DNA of 64,000 bases from Natrinema mahii (GTDB lineage: Archaea > Halobacteriota > Halobacteria > Halobacteriales > Natrialbaceae): positions 1 through 64,000 of the forward strand of contig JHUT02000004.1 in NCBI GenBank assembly GCA_000690595.2. Direction: 5' to 3'. Position numbers and translations under genes: made by a program. Under the pieces are notes generated by a model. That model had not been told where the DNA came from. It ran no database searches and worked only from the letters and a program-made list of their open reading frames with translations. Shown in pieces: positions 1-8,482 of this stretch (its first letter is position 1; the number at the start of each line of letters is the position of its first letter).

Positions 1-15
1 CATTTCCTCCGGATG

Positions 16-60
16 TATTCATACACCGTCTGGGGTACATAACCCCTTCGGGTTCGAACC
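16..60 (-). promoter_or_regulatory. rRNA-type promoter element, copy 1 (nearest left edge)
   Basis: Read on the minus strand this is TTCGAACCC, a TTATGTACCCC core and a GACGG flank. This resembles the tandem promoters mapped upstream of Halobacterium rRNA operons, which have a TTCGA block, a TTTATGTACCCC-like box and a CGG-containing initiation region. It is the promoter closest to the window edge and fires leftwards out of the window. Confidence 0.7.
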
Positions 61-117
61 ATCCGAGATGACGGACCGAGTTGAACGGCCCGTCGATCAC
101 GTCGTCTTTTGCATTCA

Positions 118-155
118 CATCCGAATGCCCTCGAGCATATAAGGGCGTCGGATCG
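118..155 (-). promoter_or_regulatory. rRNA-type promoter element, copy 2
   Basis: Minus strand reads CCGACGCCCTTATATGCTCG then AGGGCATTCGG. It has the same block order as copy 1 and lies about 100 nt from it. Confidence 0.7.
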
Positions 156-199
156 CGGCCACGCCGGAAACCACAGCCGGCGAGGACATGTGCGATCAC

Positions 200-236
200 G
201 ACTGAACGCCCAGACACGTATAAGGGCCACTGACTG
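200..236 (-). promoter_or_regulatory. rRNA-type promoter element, copy 3
   Basis: Minus strand reads GTGGCCCTTATACGTGTCTG followed by GGCGTTCAG. It shares the GCCCTTATA core and the distal TTC block, about 81 nt from copy 2. Its TTCGA block is the most degenerate of the series. Confidence 0.6.
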
Positions 237-265
237 TCACGGCCGGAAACCGGCCAGACTACGTC

Positions 266-308
266 TTCGATGGAGCCCTCGAGTGCCGATAAGGCCGTCG
301 GAGCGAAC
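266..308 (-). promoter_or_regulatory. rRNA-type promoter element, copy 4
   Basis: Minus strand reads TTCGCTCCGACGGCCTTATC, then GGCACTCGAGGGC. The GACGGCCTTAT core is identical to the start of copy 5. It lies about 70 nt from copy 3. Confidence 0.65.
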
Positions 309-397
309 CGACGAAATTCGAGAGCGGATGTGCAGTTCCTCCGTGCCGGGTGACGGCCGAAGGACGCGGCGGCGAGCGCCGCGTTGTTCGCATTACA

Positions 398-436
398 ATC
401 GAGTGCCCGGGTAGTACATAAGGCCGTCGAACGATC
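398..436 (-). promoter_or_regulatory. rRNA-type promoter element, copy 5 (most distal)
   Basis: Minus strand reads TTCGACGGCCTTATGTACTA then CCCGGGCACTCG. This is the best match in the series to the TTCGACG / TTATGTAC / CCC / ACTCG arrangement of haloarchaeal rRNA promoters. It lies about 130 nt from copy 4. Confidence 0.7.
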
Positions 437-757
437 CCCGCATCGAATCCCGATACCATAGCACGATTTTCCACGAAAACGGGCCGTCGTGTTACTAGTA
501 AAACACGCGTGGCTCGAGTAGCGCGATAATCGGTCGCGAGAATGTCACGCGGGCGGAGGTCGGCCGGTCATCCCACCCTCGTAGGGAGTCGGGCCGGATG
601 ATACCCGCGTGTGTCGTCCTCGGGCGCGGACGCGCAAGAAGGCTTCGTGTCACCAACCGCGGCCGGCCGTTCGTGTCAATCCGGATGGAGCAGCGGCTCG
701 AGCGGTCGCGAGACGCATCGATGCCGATAAACCACGTGCGTCGTAACGTAGGGACGA
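437..757. other. Intergenic, no gene seen
   Basis: I find no convincing coding region here. Positions 488-507 form an imperfect palindrome (CGTGTTACTAGTAAAACACG) that could be an operator or one more AT-rich promoter core. A TATA-like box (GATAAA) near 725-730 sits about 30 nt before the next gene's ATG. Confidence 0.5.
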
Positions 758-1135
758 ATGGTCCGGGACCCGTTCGCTTCGGAGTCGACGCCGTCCGCGG
801 AGGAGATCTGCTCTGCGCTGGACGATCCCGACTGCCGTGAAATAATCCGCAACCTCGAGGAACCCATGACTGCGTCGGAACTCACGAAGCGATGTGAGAT
901 CCCGCAGTCGACGCTGTATCGGAAACTCGAGTTGCTGACCGAGGCGACGCTGCTCGAGGAGTCGACGGAGATCCGACAGGACGGCCACCACGCGAGCAAG
1001 TACTCGATCGCGTTCGACGAGATCACGCTGGGGCTGGACGAGGAGCGGCAGTTGACGGTCGAGATCGAGCGGCCGGCCCGGACCGCCGACGAGCGACTCG
1101 CGGAGCTGTGGTCGGAGGTGCGAAAGGAAACATGA
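758..1135 (+). CDS. Winged-helix (ArsR-like) transcriptional regulator
   Basis: A 125-residue probable DNA-binding regulator. Residues about 15-85 form a winged helix: helix 'CREIIRNLEEP', then 'MTASELTKRCEIPQSTLYRKLELLTEATLL' as the helix-turn-helix, then a wing with 'SKYSIAFDEI'. The C-terminal 40 residues (DEERQL to EVRKET) look helical and may dimerise. The ATG at 758 has a TATA-like box about 30 nt upstream, fitting a leaderless transcript. Its stop overlaps the start of the following membrane-protein gene (ATGA), so the two are translationally coupled. I infer that the regulator and its membrane partner form a small signalling unit. The ligand and targets are unknown. Confidence 0.8.
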   Translation: MVRDPFASESTPSAEEICSALDDPDCREIIRNLEEPMTASELTKRCEIPQSTLYRKLELLTEATLLEESTEIRQDGHHASKYSIAFDEITLGLDEERQLTVEIERPARTADERLAELWSEVRKET

Positions 1136-1428
1136 ACCCGTTCCCTGCCGGTCCGACGGAGACGATGCTCGCGCTGGCGGTCGTGAAGACGCTCGTTCTC
1201 GTGGTCGGAAGCGTCATCACGTACTTCGCCTTCAAGGCCTATCGACGGACACGCCAGCCGGCGCTTGGCTATCTGGCGGCCGGGTTCGGGATCGTGACGC
1301 TCGGATTCGTCCTCGCCGGCATGCTGTACGAGGTACTCGGCGTCGCGCTCGTCACGGGGATCTTGCTCGAGAGCCTGCTCGTGTTGGTCGGCTTCCTCGT
1401 GATCGCGTACTCGATGTACGCACAGTGA
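1132..1428 (+). CDS. Three-helix membrane protein, partner of the preceding regulator
   Basis: A 98-residue integral membrane protein with predicted helices at about 12-34, 44-65 and 72-94, separated by a basic loop 'KAYRRTRQP' that should face the cytoplasm. The start is the ATG overlapping the upstream gene's TGA by 4 nt. It has no enzymatic motif. Pairs of a small winged-helix protein with a three-helix membrane protein of this size recur in haloarchaea, so a sensor or regulator-tethering role is plausible, but this is inference. Confidence 0.75.
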   Translation: MNPFPAGPTETMLALAVVKTLVLVVGSVITYFAFKAYRRTRQPALGYLAAGFGIVTLGFVLAGMLYEVLGVALVTGILLESLLVLVGFLVIAYSMYAQ

Positions 1429-1640
1429 GCGGTCGCCGTGTCACGGCTGGAGACGGAACTGGCAGTGACGGCGTTCTCGTCCCGATTTCGCCTCGAGACG
1501 GTCGAGCATCGTAGTGGCACGGAGTTGCGGTTCCCTCCGCACCCGACTCGTAAGTCGCTCCGTGAGTCGACGGCGGCAAAGCGGAGCCCAAGTAGATCGG
1601 GGCGGCTACCTCGGCTCGCCTGTTCGTTCGATGGCCGTCG

Positions 1641-3209
1641 TCACCGGTTCAGCGTGTGAATCGCGTGTCCGAGCGCGTTCTCTGCGGCTTCCATCACTGA
1701 CTCCGAGAGCGTGGGATGAGTATGGACCGTCGCGGCGACGTCCTCGAGGGTCGCGCCGAGTTCGATCGCAAGACCGAGTTCGGCGATCAGTTCCGAGGCT
1801 TCGGGGCCGACGATCGATGCCCCGAGCAGGTAGCCGGCGTCCTCGTCGGCGACGATTTTGACGAAGCCGTCGCTCTCGCCGGCCGTCAGCGCGCGGCCGC
1901 TAGCCCGGAACGGGAACTGGCCGGTGACGGTCTCGAAGCCGGCCTCGGCGGCCTCGGATTCGGTCATTCCGACGGTTCCGATTTCGGGGTCGGTGAAGAC
2001 GGCCGCGGGCATGGCCTGAGAGTCGATCGCGGCGGGTTCGCCGGCGATGACCTCGGCTGCGACCTGTCCCTCCGCGCTGCCCTTGTGGGCGAGCATCGGT
2101 TCGCCGGCGACGTCGCCGACGGCGAAGATATGCTCGAGGTTCGTGCGTGCGCGCGAATCGGTTTCGATGAAGCCGTTGTCGTCGGTCTCGACGCCGGCTT
2201 CCTCGAGGTCGAGCGTGTCCGAGACGGGCCGGCGGCCGACGGCGACGAGGACCTTCTCGGTCTCGAGTTCGAGTCGCTCCGCTTCGACGGCGTCGGCGCC
2301 GCTCGCGGGTTCACCGTCGTCACGCGGCTCCGCCGCGTGACTGTTCGCGGAACGTTGTTCCGCGCTACTCTCTTTTTCCGAGGCGTGTGACGCCTCGCTG
2401 CCGCCGTCGGCAGCGGCGTGGTCGGCGGGTTCGGCGACGACGCGGATACCCTCCTCGTCGTCTCGCTCGTGCCAGTCCGACGCCGTGTACCCGAACTCGA
2501 AGTCGATCCCGAGGTCGTTGGCTCGCCCTTTGACGGGGCGTTTGAGATCGTCGTCGTACCCCGGCAGGATCGAGTCCAGCATCTCGATGACGGTCACGTC
2601 GGTCCCCAGTTTGGCGAAGACGCCGGCCAGTTCCATCCCGATATAGCCCGCGCCGACGACGACGAGCGAGTCCGGGACCGACTCGAGGGCGAGTGCCTGT
2701 CTCGAGTCCAGCACGGGCTCGTCGCCGAAGTCGAAGTTGGGGATCTCGATGGGCCGAGAACCGGTCGCGACGATGGCGTGTTCGAACTCCAGACTCTCCG
2801 AGCCCTGGCCCTCGCCGCTGTGGGAGACGCGGGCGGTGTTCTCGCCGGCGAAGCGAGCGGTGCCCTCGAGCAGGGTCACCCCATTGGCCTTGCAGAGCTT
2901 CTCGACGCCGCCGGTGAGTTGGTCGACGACGCCGTCTTTCCACGCCATCATCTCGCCGAGGTCGATCTCCGGCTCGGCGTGGATTCCCATCTCCTCGGCG
3001 GTCGCGGCGTCGTGAGCCACGTCGGTGGCGGTAATCAGGGCCTTCGACGGGATACAGCCGTAGTTCAGGCAGGTCCCTCCATAGGCGTCTTTCTCGACGA
3101 GCGTGACGTCGAGATCGAGCTGTCCCGCGCGGATCGCGGCCACGTAGCCCGCGGGACCCGCGCCGATGACCAGTACGTCCGTGCCGGTGGTGACGTCTCC
3201 GACGACCAT
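1641..3209 (-). CDS. lpdA: Dihydrolipoyl dehydrogenase (E3)
   Basis: Flavoprotein E3 of the 2-oxoacid dehydrogenase complex, which re-oxidises dihydrolipoamide with NAD+. The FAD-binding GAGPAG is at 16-21 and the redox disulphide motif GGTCLNYGCIPSK has Cys47 and Cys52. An NAD-binding GAGYIGMELAG lies near 190, and the C-terminal catalytic HTHPT precedes 'LSESVMEAAENAL'. At 522 residues it is longer than the usual ~475 because of a low-complexity Glu/Ser/Ala insertion between about residues 260 and 315 in the NAD domain. Three perfect short hairpins are embedded in the DNA of that insertion (2320-2397). It is last in the pdhA-pdhB-E2-lpdA operon, 62 nt after the E2 stop. Confidence 0.95.
   Translation of the reverse strand: MVVGDVTTGTDVLVIGAGPAGYVAAIRAGQLDLDVTLVEKDAYGGTCLNYGCIPSKALITATDVAHDAATAEEMGIHAEPEIDLGEMMAWKDGVVDQLTGGVEKLCKANGVTLLEGTARFAGENTARVSHSGEGQGSESLEFEHAIVATGSRPIEIPNFDFGDEPVLDSRQALALESVPDSLVVVGAGYIGMELAGVFAKLGTDVTVIEMLDSILPGYDDDLKRPVKGRANDLGIDFEFGYTASDWHERDDEEGIRVVAEPADHAAADGGSEASHASEKESSAEQRSANSHAAEPRDDGEPASGADAVEAERLELETEKVLVAVGRRPVSDTLDLEEAGVETDDNGFIETDSRARTNLEHIFAVGDVAGEPMLAHKGSAEGQVAAEVIAGEPAAIDSQAMPAAVFTDPEIGTVGMTESEAAEAGFETVTGQFPFRASGRALTAGESDGFVKIVADEDAGYLLGASIVGPEASELIAELGLAIELGATLEDVAATVHTHPTLSESVMEAAENALGHAIHTLNR
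2320..2397. repeat. Three perfect 3-nt-loop hairpins inside lpdA
   Basis: Three consecutive palindromes: 2320-2340 (TCACGCGGC, loop TCC, 9-bp stem), 2346-2364 (CGCGGAAC, loop GTT, 8-bp stem) and 2379-2397 (CGAGGCGT, loop GTG, 8-bp stem). All lie in frame in the segment encoding the extra low-complexity loop of the E3 protein. Confidence 0.85.
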
Positions 3210-3271
3210 CAGTTATCGTCCTCCGTCGTGCGTGTGATATGTGCGCTCATGTTCGGTAGTTCCGGCTTCGA

Positions 3272-4978
3272 TTACTCGAGCAATAGTAGGTGCGGGTTCT
3301 CGAGGTACTCCATGACGGTGTTGGTAAACTGCGCGCCGACCGCACCGTCGATCAGTCGGTGATCGAACGACAGCGAGAGGGTCATCACGGAACGCGGCTC
3401 GATCGACTCGGTGCCGTCCTCGTCGGTGACGACGCGGGGTTTGCGTTTGATCTCTCCGATCGCGAGGATGCCCGCCTCGGGGTAGTTGATGATCGGCGTG
3501 GCGTACTCGCCGCCGATACCGCCGATGTTGGTGATGGTAAACGTCGAGCCCCGGAGTTCGTCGGGACTGATCGTTCGATCGCGGGCCTTCTGGACGACCT
3601 CGTTCATCTCCGAGGAGAGTTGCAAGAGCCCCTTCCGGTCGGCGTCCTCGAGGACGGGGACCATCAGTCCCACGTCGGTCGCGGTCGCGATCCCGATGTT
3701 GTAGTAGTCGCGGTAGACGATTTCCTCGCTGGCCTCGTCGATGACCGCGTTCATCTCGGGGTGTTCGTGCAGCGCCGCGACCACGGCCTTCACGATGAAC
3801 GGCATGTAGGTCAGCCGGATCCCGCGCTCCTCGGCGCGCGGTTTGAGGTCCTCGCGGGCCGCGACGAGTTCGGTCACGTCGACCTCGTCGTGGTGGGTGA
3901 CGTGGGGCGCGCTGTACTTGGATTCGACCATCGCGTCGGCGATCGTCTTGCGTACACCCGTAAACGGCTCGCGGCGTTCGCGCTCGCCCTCGGCGAAGTC
4001 GGTGCCCGTCGTCCCGACCGATTCGCCCGCCTCGAGCGATTCGCGGTCGGCCTCCTGTGCCTGTCGCTGAGCCGCGGCGTACTCCCGGACCGCCTCGGGC
4101 GTGACAAAGGCCGCGCCGTCGCGCTCCTCGTCAGTCGGGACGGCGTCGATGTCGACGCCTTCCTCCTGAGCGATCCGCCGCGTCGCGGGCGCTGCCAGCG
4201 TCTTGTCGCGGTCGGCGGACTCGACCTGCCCCGGCGTCTCGGGTCGCCGGGCGCTCGAGTCCGCGGTCGTCGCGCTCCCGGCAGCCGTCTCCTCGGCGGC
4301 ACCAGCGCCGACACCGCGTCCGGTCGAATCGGCCGTCTCGGACGCGGCCTCGTCTGCCGCCGCGCCGTCGCTCCGTGACTGCGATCCCGCCGTTTCGCCG
4401 CCGGACTCGCTGCCCGCTGCGGCCCGCACGTCGGCTGCGGTGATCCGCCCGCCGGGACCGCTCCCCCGAACGCTCGAGAGGTCGATCCCTCGCTCGCGGG
4501 CCATGCGGCGAACGCGCGGCGGCGCGAAGATGCGGTCGTCGGGCGGCGCGACGGCCTCGGTGTCGGCGCCGGTCGCACCGGGATCGCCCGACTGCTCGCT
4601 CGGTTCGTCGCCGCCGGGTCCGCTCGTCTGTTCCCGTTCCGATTCGGTCGACTCCGCAGGCGAGGCACCGCGCGCTTCGCTCTCCTCACCCCTGCTCGCG
4701 GCTTCGCCGCTCGCTTCTTCCGAGGCGCGTTGCGCCTCGCCTGCGACGTCGAACGAGATGATCACCGTCCCGACCGGGACGACCTCGCCCGCCTCGACGT
4801 GTAACTCGCGGACCGTGCCGTCGACCGGCGCGGGGACCTCCACGAGGGCCTTGTCGGTCTCGACCTCCGCGACCGGCTGGTCCTCGGTGACCTCGTCACC
4901 CGGCTCGACCAGCCACGAGACCAGTTCGCCCTCCGCGACCCCTTCGCCGACGTCCGGTAGTTCGAACTCCCTGACCAT
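3272..4978 (-). CDS. pdhC: Dihydrolipoamide acyltransferase (E2) of 2-oxoacid dehydrogenase complex
   Basis: A 568-residue E2 core enzyme that carries the acyl group on lipoyl-lysine and transfers it to CoA. The N-terminal lipoyl domain (1-78) has the lipoylated Lys43 in VETDKALVEVPAP. Long Ala/Glu/Ser/Gly linkers follow. An E3-binding domain is seen in 'FAPPRVRRMARERGIDL' to 'GRITAADV', and a second similar segment, 'AAPATRRIAQEEGVDID', precedes the catalytic domain. The C-terminal catalytic domain ends with the DHRLIDG active site. I start at the ATG giving MVREFELPDVGEG, which leaves 1 nt after the E1-beta stop. An upstream in-frame ATG would add 25 unrelated residues. Two hairpins sit in the first linker (4698-4739). 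Confidence 0.93.
   Translation of the reverse strand: MVREFELPDVGEGVAEGELVSWLVEPGDEVTEDQPVAEVETDKALVEVPAPVDGTVRELHVEAGEVVPVGTVIISFDVAGEAQRASEEASGEAASRGEESEARGASPAESTESEREQTSGPGGDEPSEQSGDPGATGADTEAVAPPDDRIFAPPRVRRMARERGIDLSSVRGSGPGGRITAADVRAAAGSESGGETAGSQSRSDGAAADEAASETADSTGRGVGAGAAEETAAGSATTADSSARRPETPGQVESADRDKTLAAPATRRIAQEEGVDIDAVPTDEERDGAAFVTPEAVREYAAAQRQAQEADRESLEAGESVGTTGTDFAEGERERREPFTGVRKTIADAMVESKYSAPHVTHHDEVDVTELVAAREDLKPRAEERGIRLTYMPFIVKAVVAALHEHPEMNAVIDEASEEIVYRDYYNIGIATATDVGLMVPVLEDADRKGLLQLSSEMNEVVQKARDRTISPDELRGSTFTITNIGGIGGEYATPIINYPEAGILAIGEIKRKPRVVTDEDGTESIEPRSVMTLSLSFDHRLIDGAVGAQFTNTVMEYLENPHLLLLE
4698..4739. repeat. Two 3-nt-loop hairpins in the E2 linker
   Basis: 4698-4710 (GCGGC, loop TTC, 5-bp stem) and 4721-4739 (CGAGGCGC, loop GTT, 8-bp stem), inside the sequence for the linker after the lipoyl domain. 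The second stem starts with the same CGAGGCG as one of the lpdA hairpins. Confidence 0.8.
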
Positions 4979-4979
4979 G

Positions 4980-5975
4980 TTAGAACCCCGCGGCCCGTCG
5001 AATACCGTCCTCGATGCGCGCCGCCTCGGGGAGGTAGTAGTCCTCGAGGGCATACAGCGGGAACGGGGTGTCGAACCCGGTGACGCGTTCGATCGGCGCT
5101 TCCTGATACAGCAGTGACTCCTCCTGTAGGGTGGCGGTGATCTCCGCGCCCAGTCCGCCCGTCTTGGGGGCCTCGTGGACGACCGCCGCGCGACCCGTCT
5201 TCTCGAAGGATTCGACGATCGTCTCCTCGTCTAACGGCGAGAGCGTCCGCAGGTCGACCACCTCGGCGTCGATCCCCTCCTCGGCGAGGTTTTCGGCGGC
5301 CTCGAGGGTCGGCCGGGTCATCGCGCCCCACGTGTAGACCGAGACATCCGACCCCTCGCGGCGAACGGCCGCCTCGCCGAGCGGTACCTCGTAGGATTCG
5401 TTCGGGACGTCGTCGCGGAACGCCCGATAGATCAGTTTCGGCTCGAGGAACATCACCGGATCCGGACTCCGGATCGCGCTGATCAACAGTCCCTTGGTGT
5501 CGTAGGGGGTCGAGGGAACGACGACCTTGAGCCCGGGCTGGTGGACGAACATCGCCTCGGTCGATTCGGAGTGGTGTTCCGGCGCGCGGATACCGCCGCC
5601 GTAGGGGGCCCGGATTACCATCGGGCAGGTGAATCGCCCGCGCGAGCGCGTTCGCAAGCGCGCCGCGTGCGAGACGATCTGGTCGAACCCGGGGTAAATG
5701 AATCCCAGAAACTGGATCTCGGGAACCGGCCGCATCCCGTAGGCGGCCATCCCGATCGCCGTGCCGATGATGCCGGACTCGGCCAGCGGGGTGTCGACGA
5801 CCCGGTCGTCGCCGAACTCGTCGTAAAGTCCCTCGGTCGCGCGGAAGACGCCGCCGTTTTTCCCGACGTCTTCGCCCATGACGACGACGTCGTCGTCGCG
5901 TTCCATCTCGGTGTGTAGTCCGTCTCGAACCGCCTGTACCAGCGTCAGACTCTCCGATCCTGATTCTGCTGCCAT
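4980..5975 (-). CDS. pdhB: 2-oxoacid dehydrogenase E1 beta subunit
   Basis: A 331-residue beta chain of the thiamine-diphosphate E1 decarboxylase. It has the family N-terminus 'LTLVQAVRDGLHTEMERD' followed by 'VVVMGEDVGKNGGVFRAT', the central 'RAPYGGGIRAPEHHSES' and the C-terminal transketolase-like half ('VSVYTWGAMTRPTLEAAE'). The length is typical of PdhB/BkdB. It lies 3 nt after pdhA and 1 nt before the E2 gene, so the three are one transcript with equimolar translation likely. The substrate is not decidable by eye: known haloarchaeal paralogues of this complex are reported to act on branched-chain or other 2-oxoacids, since pyruvate is oxidised by a ferredoxin oxidoreductase. Confidence 0.93.
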   Translation of the reverse strand: MAAESGSESLTLVQAVRDGLHTEMERDDDVVVMGEDVGKNGGVFRATEGLYDEFGDDRVVDTPLAESGIIGTAIGMAAYGMRPVPEIQFLGFIYPGFDQIVSHAARLRTRSRGRFTCPMVIRAPYGGGIRAPEHHSESTEAMFVHQPGLKVVVPSTPYDTKGLLISAIRSPDPVMFLEPKLIYRAFRDDVPNESYEVPLGEAAVRREGSDVSVYTWGAMTRPTLEAAENLAEEGIDAEVVDLRTLSPLDEETIVESFEKTGRAAVVHEAPKTGGLGAEITATLQEESLLYQEAPIERVTGFDTPFPLYALEDYYLPEAARIEDGIRRAAGF

Positions 5976-5978
5976 GTG

Positions 5979-7088
5979 TTAGCCCTCCAAGAGCGCGTCG
6001 TCGCCGTGATCCTCGCGGATCGATTCGAAGTACTCGAGTTGCCGTTGCAGCCGCCGGGGCATCCCCTCGTAGACGTGGGCGAAGATCTCCTCGGGATCGG
6101 GCCGGTCGAACGACTCGGCCCCTTCGATGGCGTCGGCCACGTCGTCTTCGATCCGGGCCTCGATCGCGTCGACCCGTTCGTCGTCGAGGATTCCGTTCGA
6201 ACGCAGATACGTCTCGAGACGCGGGATGGGATCCTTCTGTTTCCAGCGTTCGACCTCGTCTTCGTTGCGGTAGACCGAGGGGTCGTCGGCGGTGGTGTGG
6301 GCACCGAACCGGTACTGGACCGCTTCGATCAGCGTCGGTCGCAGTTCGTCCGCGTCGGGGTCTTTGGCCTTCTCGACGGCCTCTTTGGTGACCTTGTAGA
6401 CCGCCAGCGGATCCATCCCGTCGACCTGGACGCCCTCGAAGCCGTAAGCGGCGGCCTTCTGGGAGAGGGTCTCGCTCGCGGTCTGGCGCTCCCGGGGCAC
6501 CGAGATCGCCCACTGGTTGTTGTTACAGAAGAAGACCGACGGCGTGTCGAAGACGCCGGCGAAGTTCAGCCCCTCGTGGAAGTCGCCTTCCGAGGTCGCG
6601 CCGTCACCGAAGTAACAGACGAAGGCCTTCTCCTCGTCTTTGAGCTTCGAGGCCCAGGCCGCGCCCGTCGCGTGGGGGATCTGGGTCGCGATCGGGACCG
6701 CGACCGAGAACATGTTGACGTCCTCGGGGATGTAGTTGCCCCGCTCGTGGCCCATCCAGTAGAGGAGGGTGCGCTCGAGGGAGAGCCCCCGAACCAGGCC
6801 GACGCCGTGTTCGCGGTAGCTGGGGAAGACCCAGTCGCCGTCGGCGAGCGCGTGGGCGCTGCCGACCTGTGCGGCCTCTTGCCCGGACAGGGGCGGGTAG
6901 GTCCCCATCCGGCCCTGTCGCTGGAGGCTGACGGCCCGCTCGTCGAATCGCCGCACGAGCCGCATCTGCTCGTACATCTCGACGAGTTCGTCCTCGGAGA
7001 GGTCGGGCACGTCGGCGTCGTCGAGGACGCGGCCGGTGTCGTCGAGAACCTGTACTCGTTCACGGGGATCGCGTTGTATCGTACTCAC
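5979..7088 (-). CDS. pdhA: 2-oxoacid dehydrogenase E1 alpha subunit
   Basis: A 369-residue alpha chain of the E1 component. The thiamine-diphosphate motif is clear: [17 protein letters not shown] through [10 protein letters not shown]. '[19 protein letters not shown]', the 'GQEAAQVG' segment and the phosphorylation-loop-like '[20 protein letters not shown]' are all family-typical. I choose the GTG at 7088 ([13 protein letters not shown]). An ATG 60 nt upstream would add 20 residues not expected in this family. It is the first gene of the minus-strand operon pdhA-pdhB-E2-lpdA. The 279-nt gap to lipA upstream leaves room for its own promoter. Confidence 0.92.
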   Translation of the reverse strand: MSTIQRDPRERVQVLDDTGRVLDDADVPDLSEDELVEMYEQMRLVRRFDERAVSLQRQGRMGTYPPLSGQEAAQVGSAHALADGDWVFPSYREHGVGLVRGLSLERTLLYWMGHERGNYIPEDVNMFSVAVPIATQIPHATGAAWASKLKDEEKAFVCYFGDGATSEGDFHEGLNFAGVFDTPSVFFCNNNQWAISVPRERQTASETLSQKAAAYGFEGVQVDGMDPLAVYKVTKEAVEKAKDPDADELRPTLIEAVQYRFGAHTTADDPSVYRNEDEVERWKQKDPIPRLETYLRSNGILDDERVDAIEARIEDDVADAIEGAESFDRPDPEEIFAHVYEGMPRRLQRQLEYFESIREDHGDDALLEG

Positions 7089-7367
7089 AGGAAGACCCAC
7101 CTGTACATACCCTACTGAACTATCGCTCAAGGTAAAGGAGTTTCCCAAAATACGTTACTGTTGGTGTGATTCTTGCCGAGCGGTCGGCGAATCACCGTCC
7201 GATACCGAACAGTGTCGGACGAAAACGACCAAACCAGGTCATTTCTTTACGTTCGTAGTATTTGGGTCGTGGAACGGCGGGTCGGACTTGACGAACTCGA
7301 AGTTCGGTCGCAATCGGACTCGTCGCGGACGGGACTGACGGACTCGAGCAGGTTCGTCGGCCGTCGC

Positions 7368-8336
7368 TCAGGAGTCCGTCTGCTGGGGGCTCGAGCGGCG
7401 GGCGTCGGCTCTCGCTTCCTCGATGCTCTTGCCCTCGCGTAACACGGCGTCGACGAACAGTTCGCCGGCCTTGTACGACGAGCGGACCATCGGGCCGCTG
7501 GCACAGTAGAGAAAGCCCAGCTCTTCCTCGGCGACGCGTCGCCACGTCTCGTACTTGTGTGGATGGTCGTAGCGTCGGACCGCGAGGTGGTCCCGCGAGG
7601 GCCGCAGGTACTGTCCCAGCGTGACGATGTCGACGCCGCGCTCGCGACAGTCCGCCAAAGTTCGATAGACCTCGTGGTCGTACTCACCGTGGCCGAGCAT
7701 GATCGAGGTCTTCGTGTAGATGTCGGACTCGCGGTCGACCCGCTCTAAGACCGAGAGGCTCTGTTCGTAGCCCGCGCGGCGGTCCCGAACCGGGAACTGC
7801 AGGCGCTCGACGGTCTCGACGTTGTGGGCGATCACGTCCGGTTCGGCGTCGATGATCTTCCGGACGAGTCGGTCCTCGCCCCGAAAGTCGGGGATCAACA
7901 CCTCGACGAGGATGCCGGGATGGCGGGCCTTGATCTCGCGGATCGTCTCGGCGAAGTGGCCCGCGCCCTGATCGGGGAGGTCGTCGCGGTCGACGCTGGT
8001 CAACACGACGTAGTCCAGCCCGATCTCGGCGATCGCGTCGGCGACGTTCGCGGGCTCGTCGGGATCGAGCGGCTCCATGCCGCCCGTCTGGACGTCACAG
8101 AAGTTGCAGGCTCGAGAGCAGCGATCGCCCATGAGCATGAACGTGGCCGTTCCGCCGGCCGCCGACCCGTCGCCGGGGCCCGATCGGCCCGACCAACACT
8201 CGCCCAGATTGGGGCAGTTGGCCTCCTCGCAGACGGTATGGAGGTCGTACTCGCGCAGCGTCTCGCGGATGCCGGCGAACTCCTGGCCCGACGGAGGGCG
8301 GCTCTTCAGCCAGTCGGGCTTTCGCGCGCGACTCAT
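7368..8336 (-). CDS. lipA: Lipoyl synthase
   Basis: A 322-residue radical-SAM enzyme that inserts two sulphurs into octanoyl groups to make the lipoyl cofactor of E2. It has both diagnostic cysteine clusters: the auxiliary 'CEEANCPNLGECW' and the radical-SAM 'CSRACNFCDVQTG'. The C-terminal RSSY motif (MVRSSYKAG) ligates the auxiliary cluster. A short Gly/Ser-rich loop (SGPGDGSAAGG) between the clusters is slightly longer than usual. Its position beside the pdh operon, same strand, fits its role in lipoylating that complex. Confidence 0.95.
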   Translation of the reverse strand: MSRARKPDWLKSRPPSGQEFAGIRETLREYDLHTVCEEANCPNLGECWSGRSGPGDGSAAGGTATFMLMGDRCSRACNFCDVQTGGMEPLDPDEPANVADAIAEIGLDYVVLTSVDRDDLPDQGAGHFAETIREIKARHPGILVEVLIPDFRGEDRLVRKIIDAEPDVIAHNVETVERLQFPVRDRRAGYEQSLSVLERVDRESDIYTKTSIMLGHGEYDHEVYRTLADCRERGVDIVTLGQYLRPSRDHLAVRRYDHPHKYETWRRVAEEELGFLYCASGPMVRSSYKAGELFVDAVLREGKSIEEARADARRSSPQQTDS

Positions 8337-8482
8337 ACCGGTACGTCGGGCCGATAGCCAAAAACCGTGGTGGTCCGGCGAACGGGCCGCGGAGCCAGCA
8401 CGGACGTCGACTCGCTCGAATCACCGGTAACCGGTCCGTTACCCCGATAGCTTTACGGACGGGCACGGAATAGGCGGGGCCG

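Noticed and set aside
51-60. GGTTCGAACC resembling a tRNA T-arm
   Set aside because: No acceptor, D-arm or anticodon arm can be built around it; it is the TTCGAA block of a minus-strand rRNA-type promoter.
109-414. Open frame of 101 codons in the promoter region
   Set aside because: Arg/His/Ser-rich composition typical of a chance frame in GC-rich DNA; overlaps four promoter elements.
4762-6513. Very long minus-strand frame overlapping pdhB
   Set aside because: Arg/Gly-rich shadow of the real E1/E2 genes in another frame; no family features.
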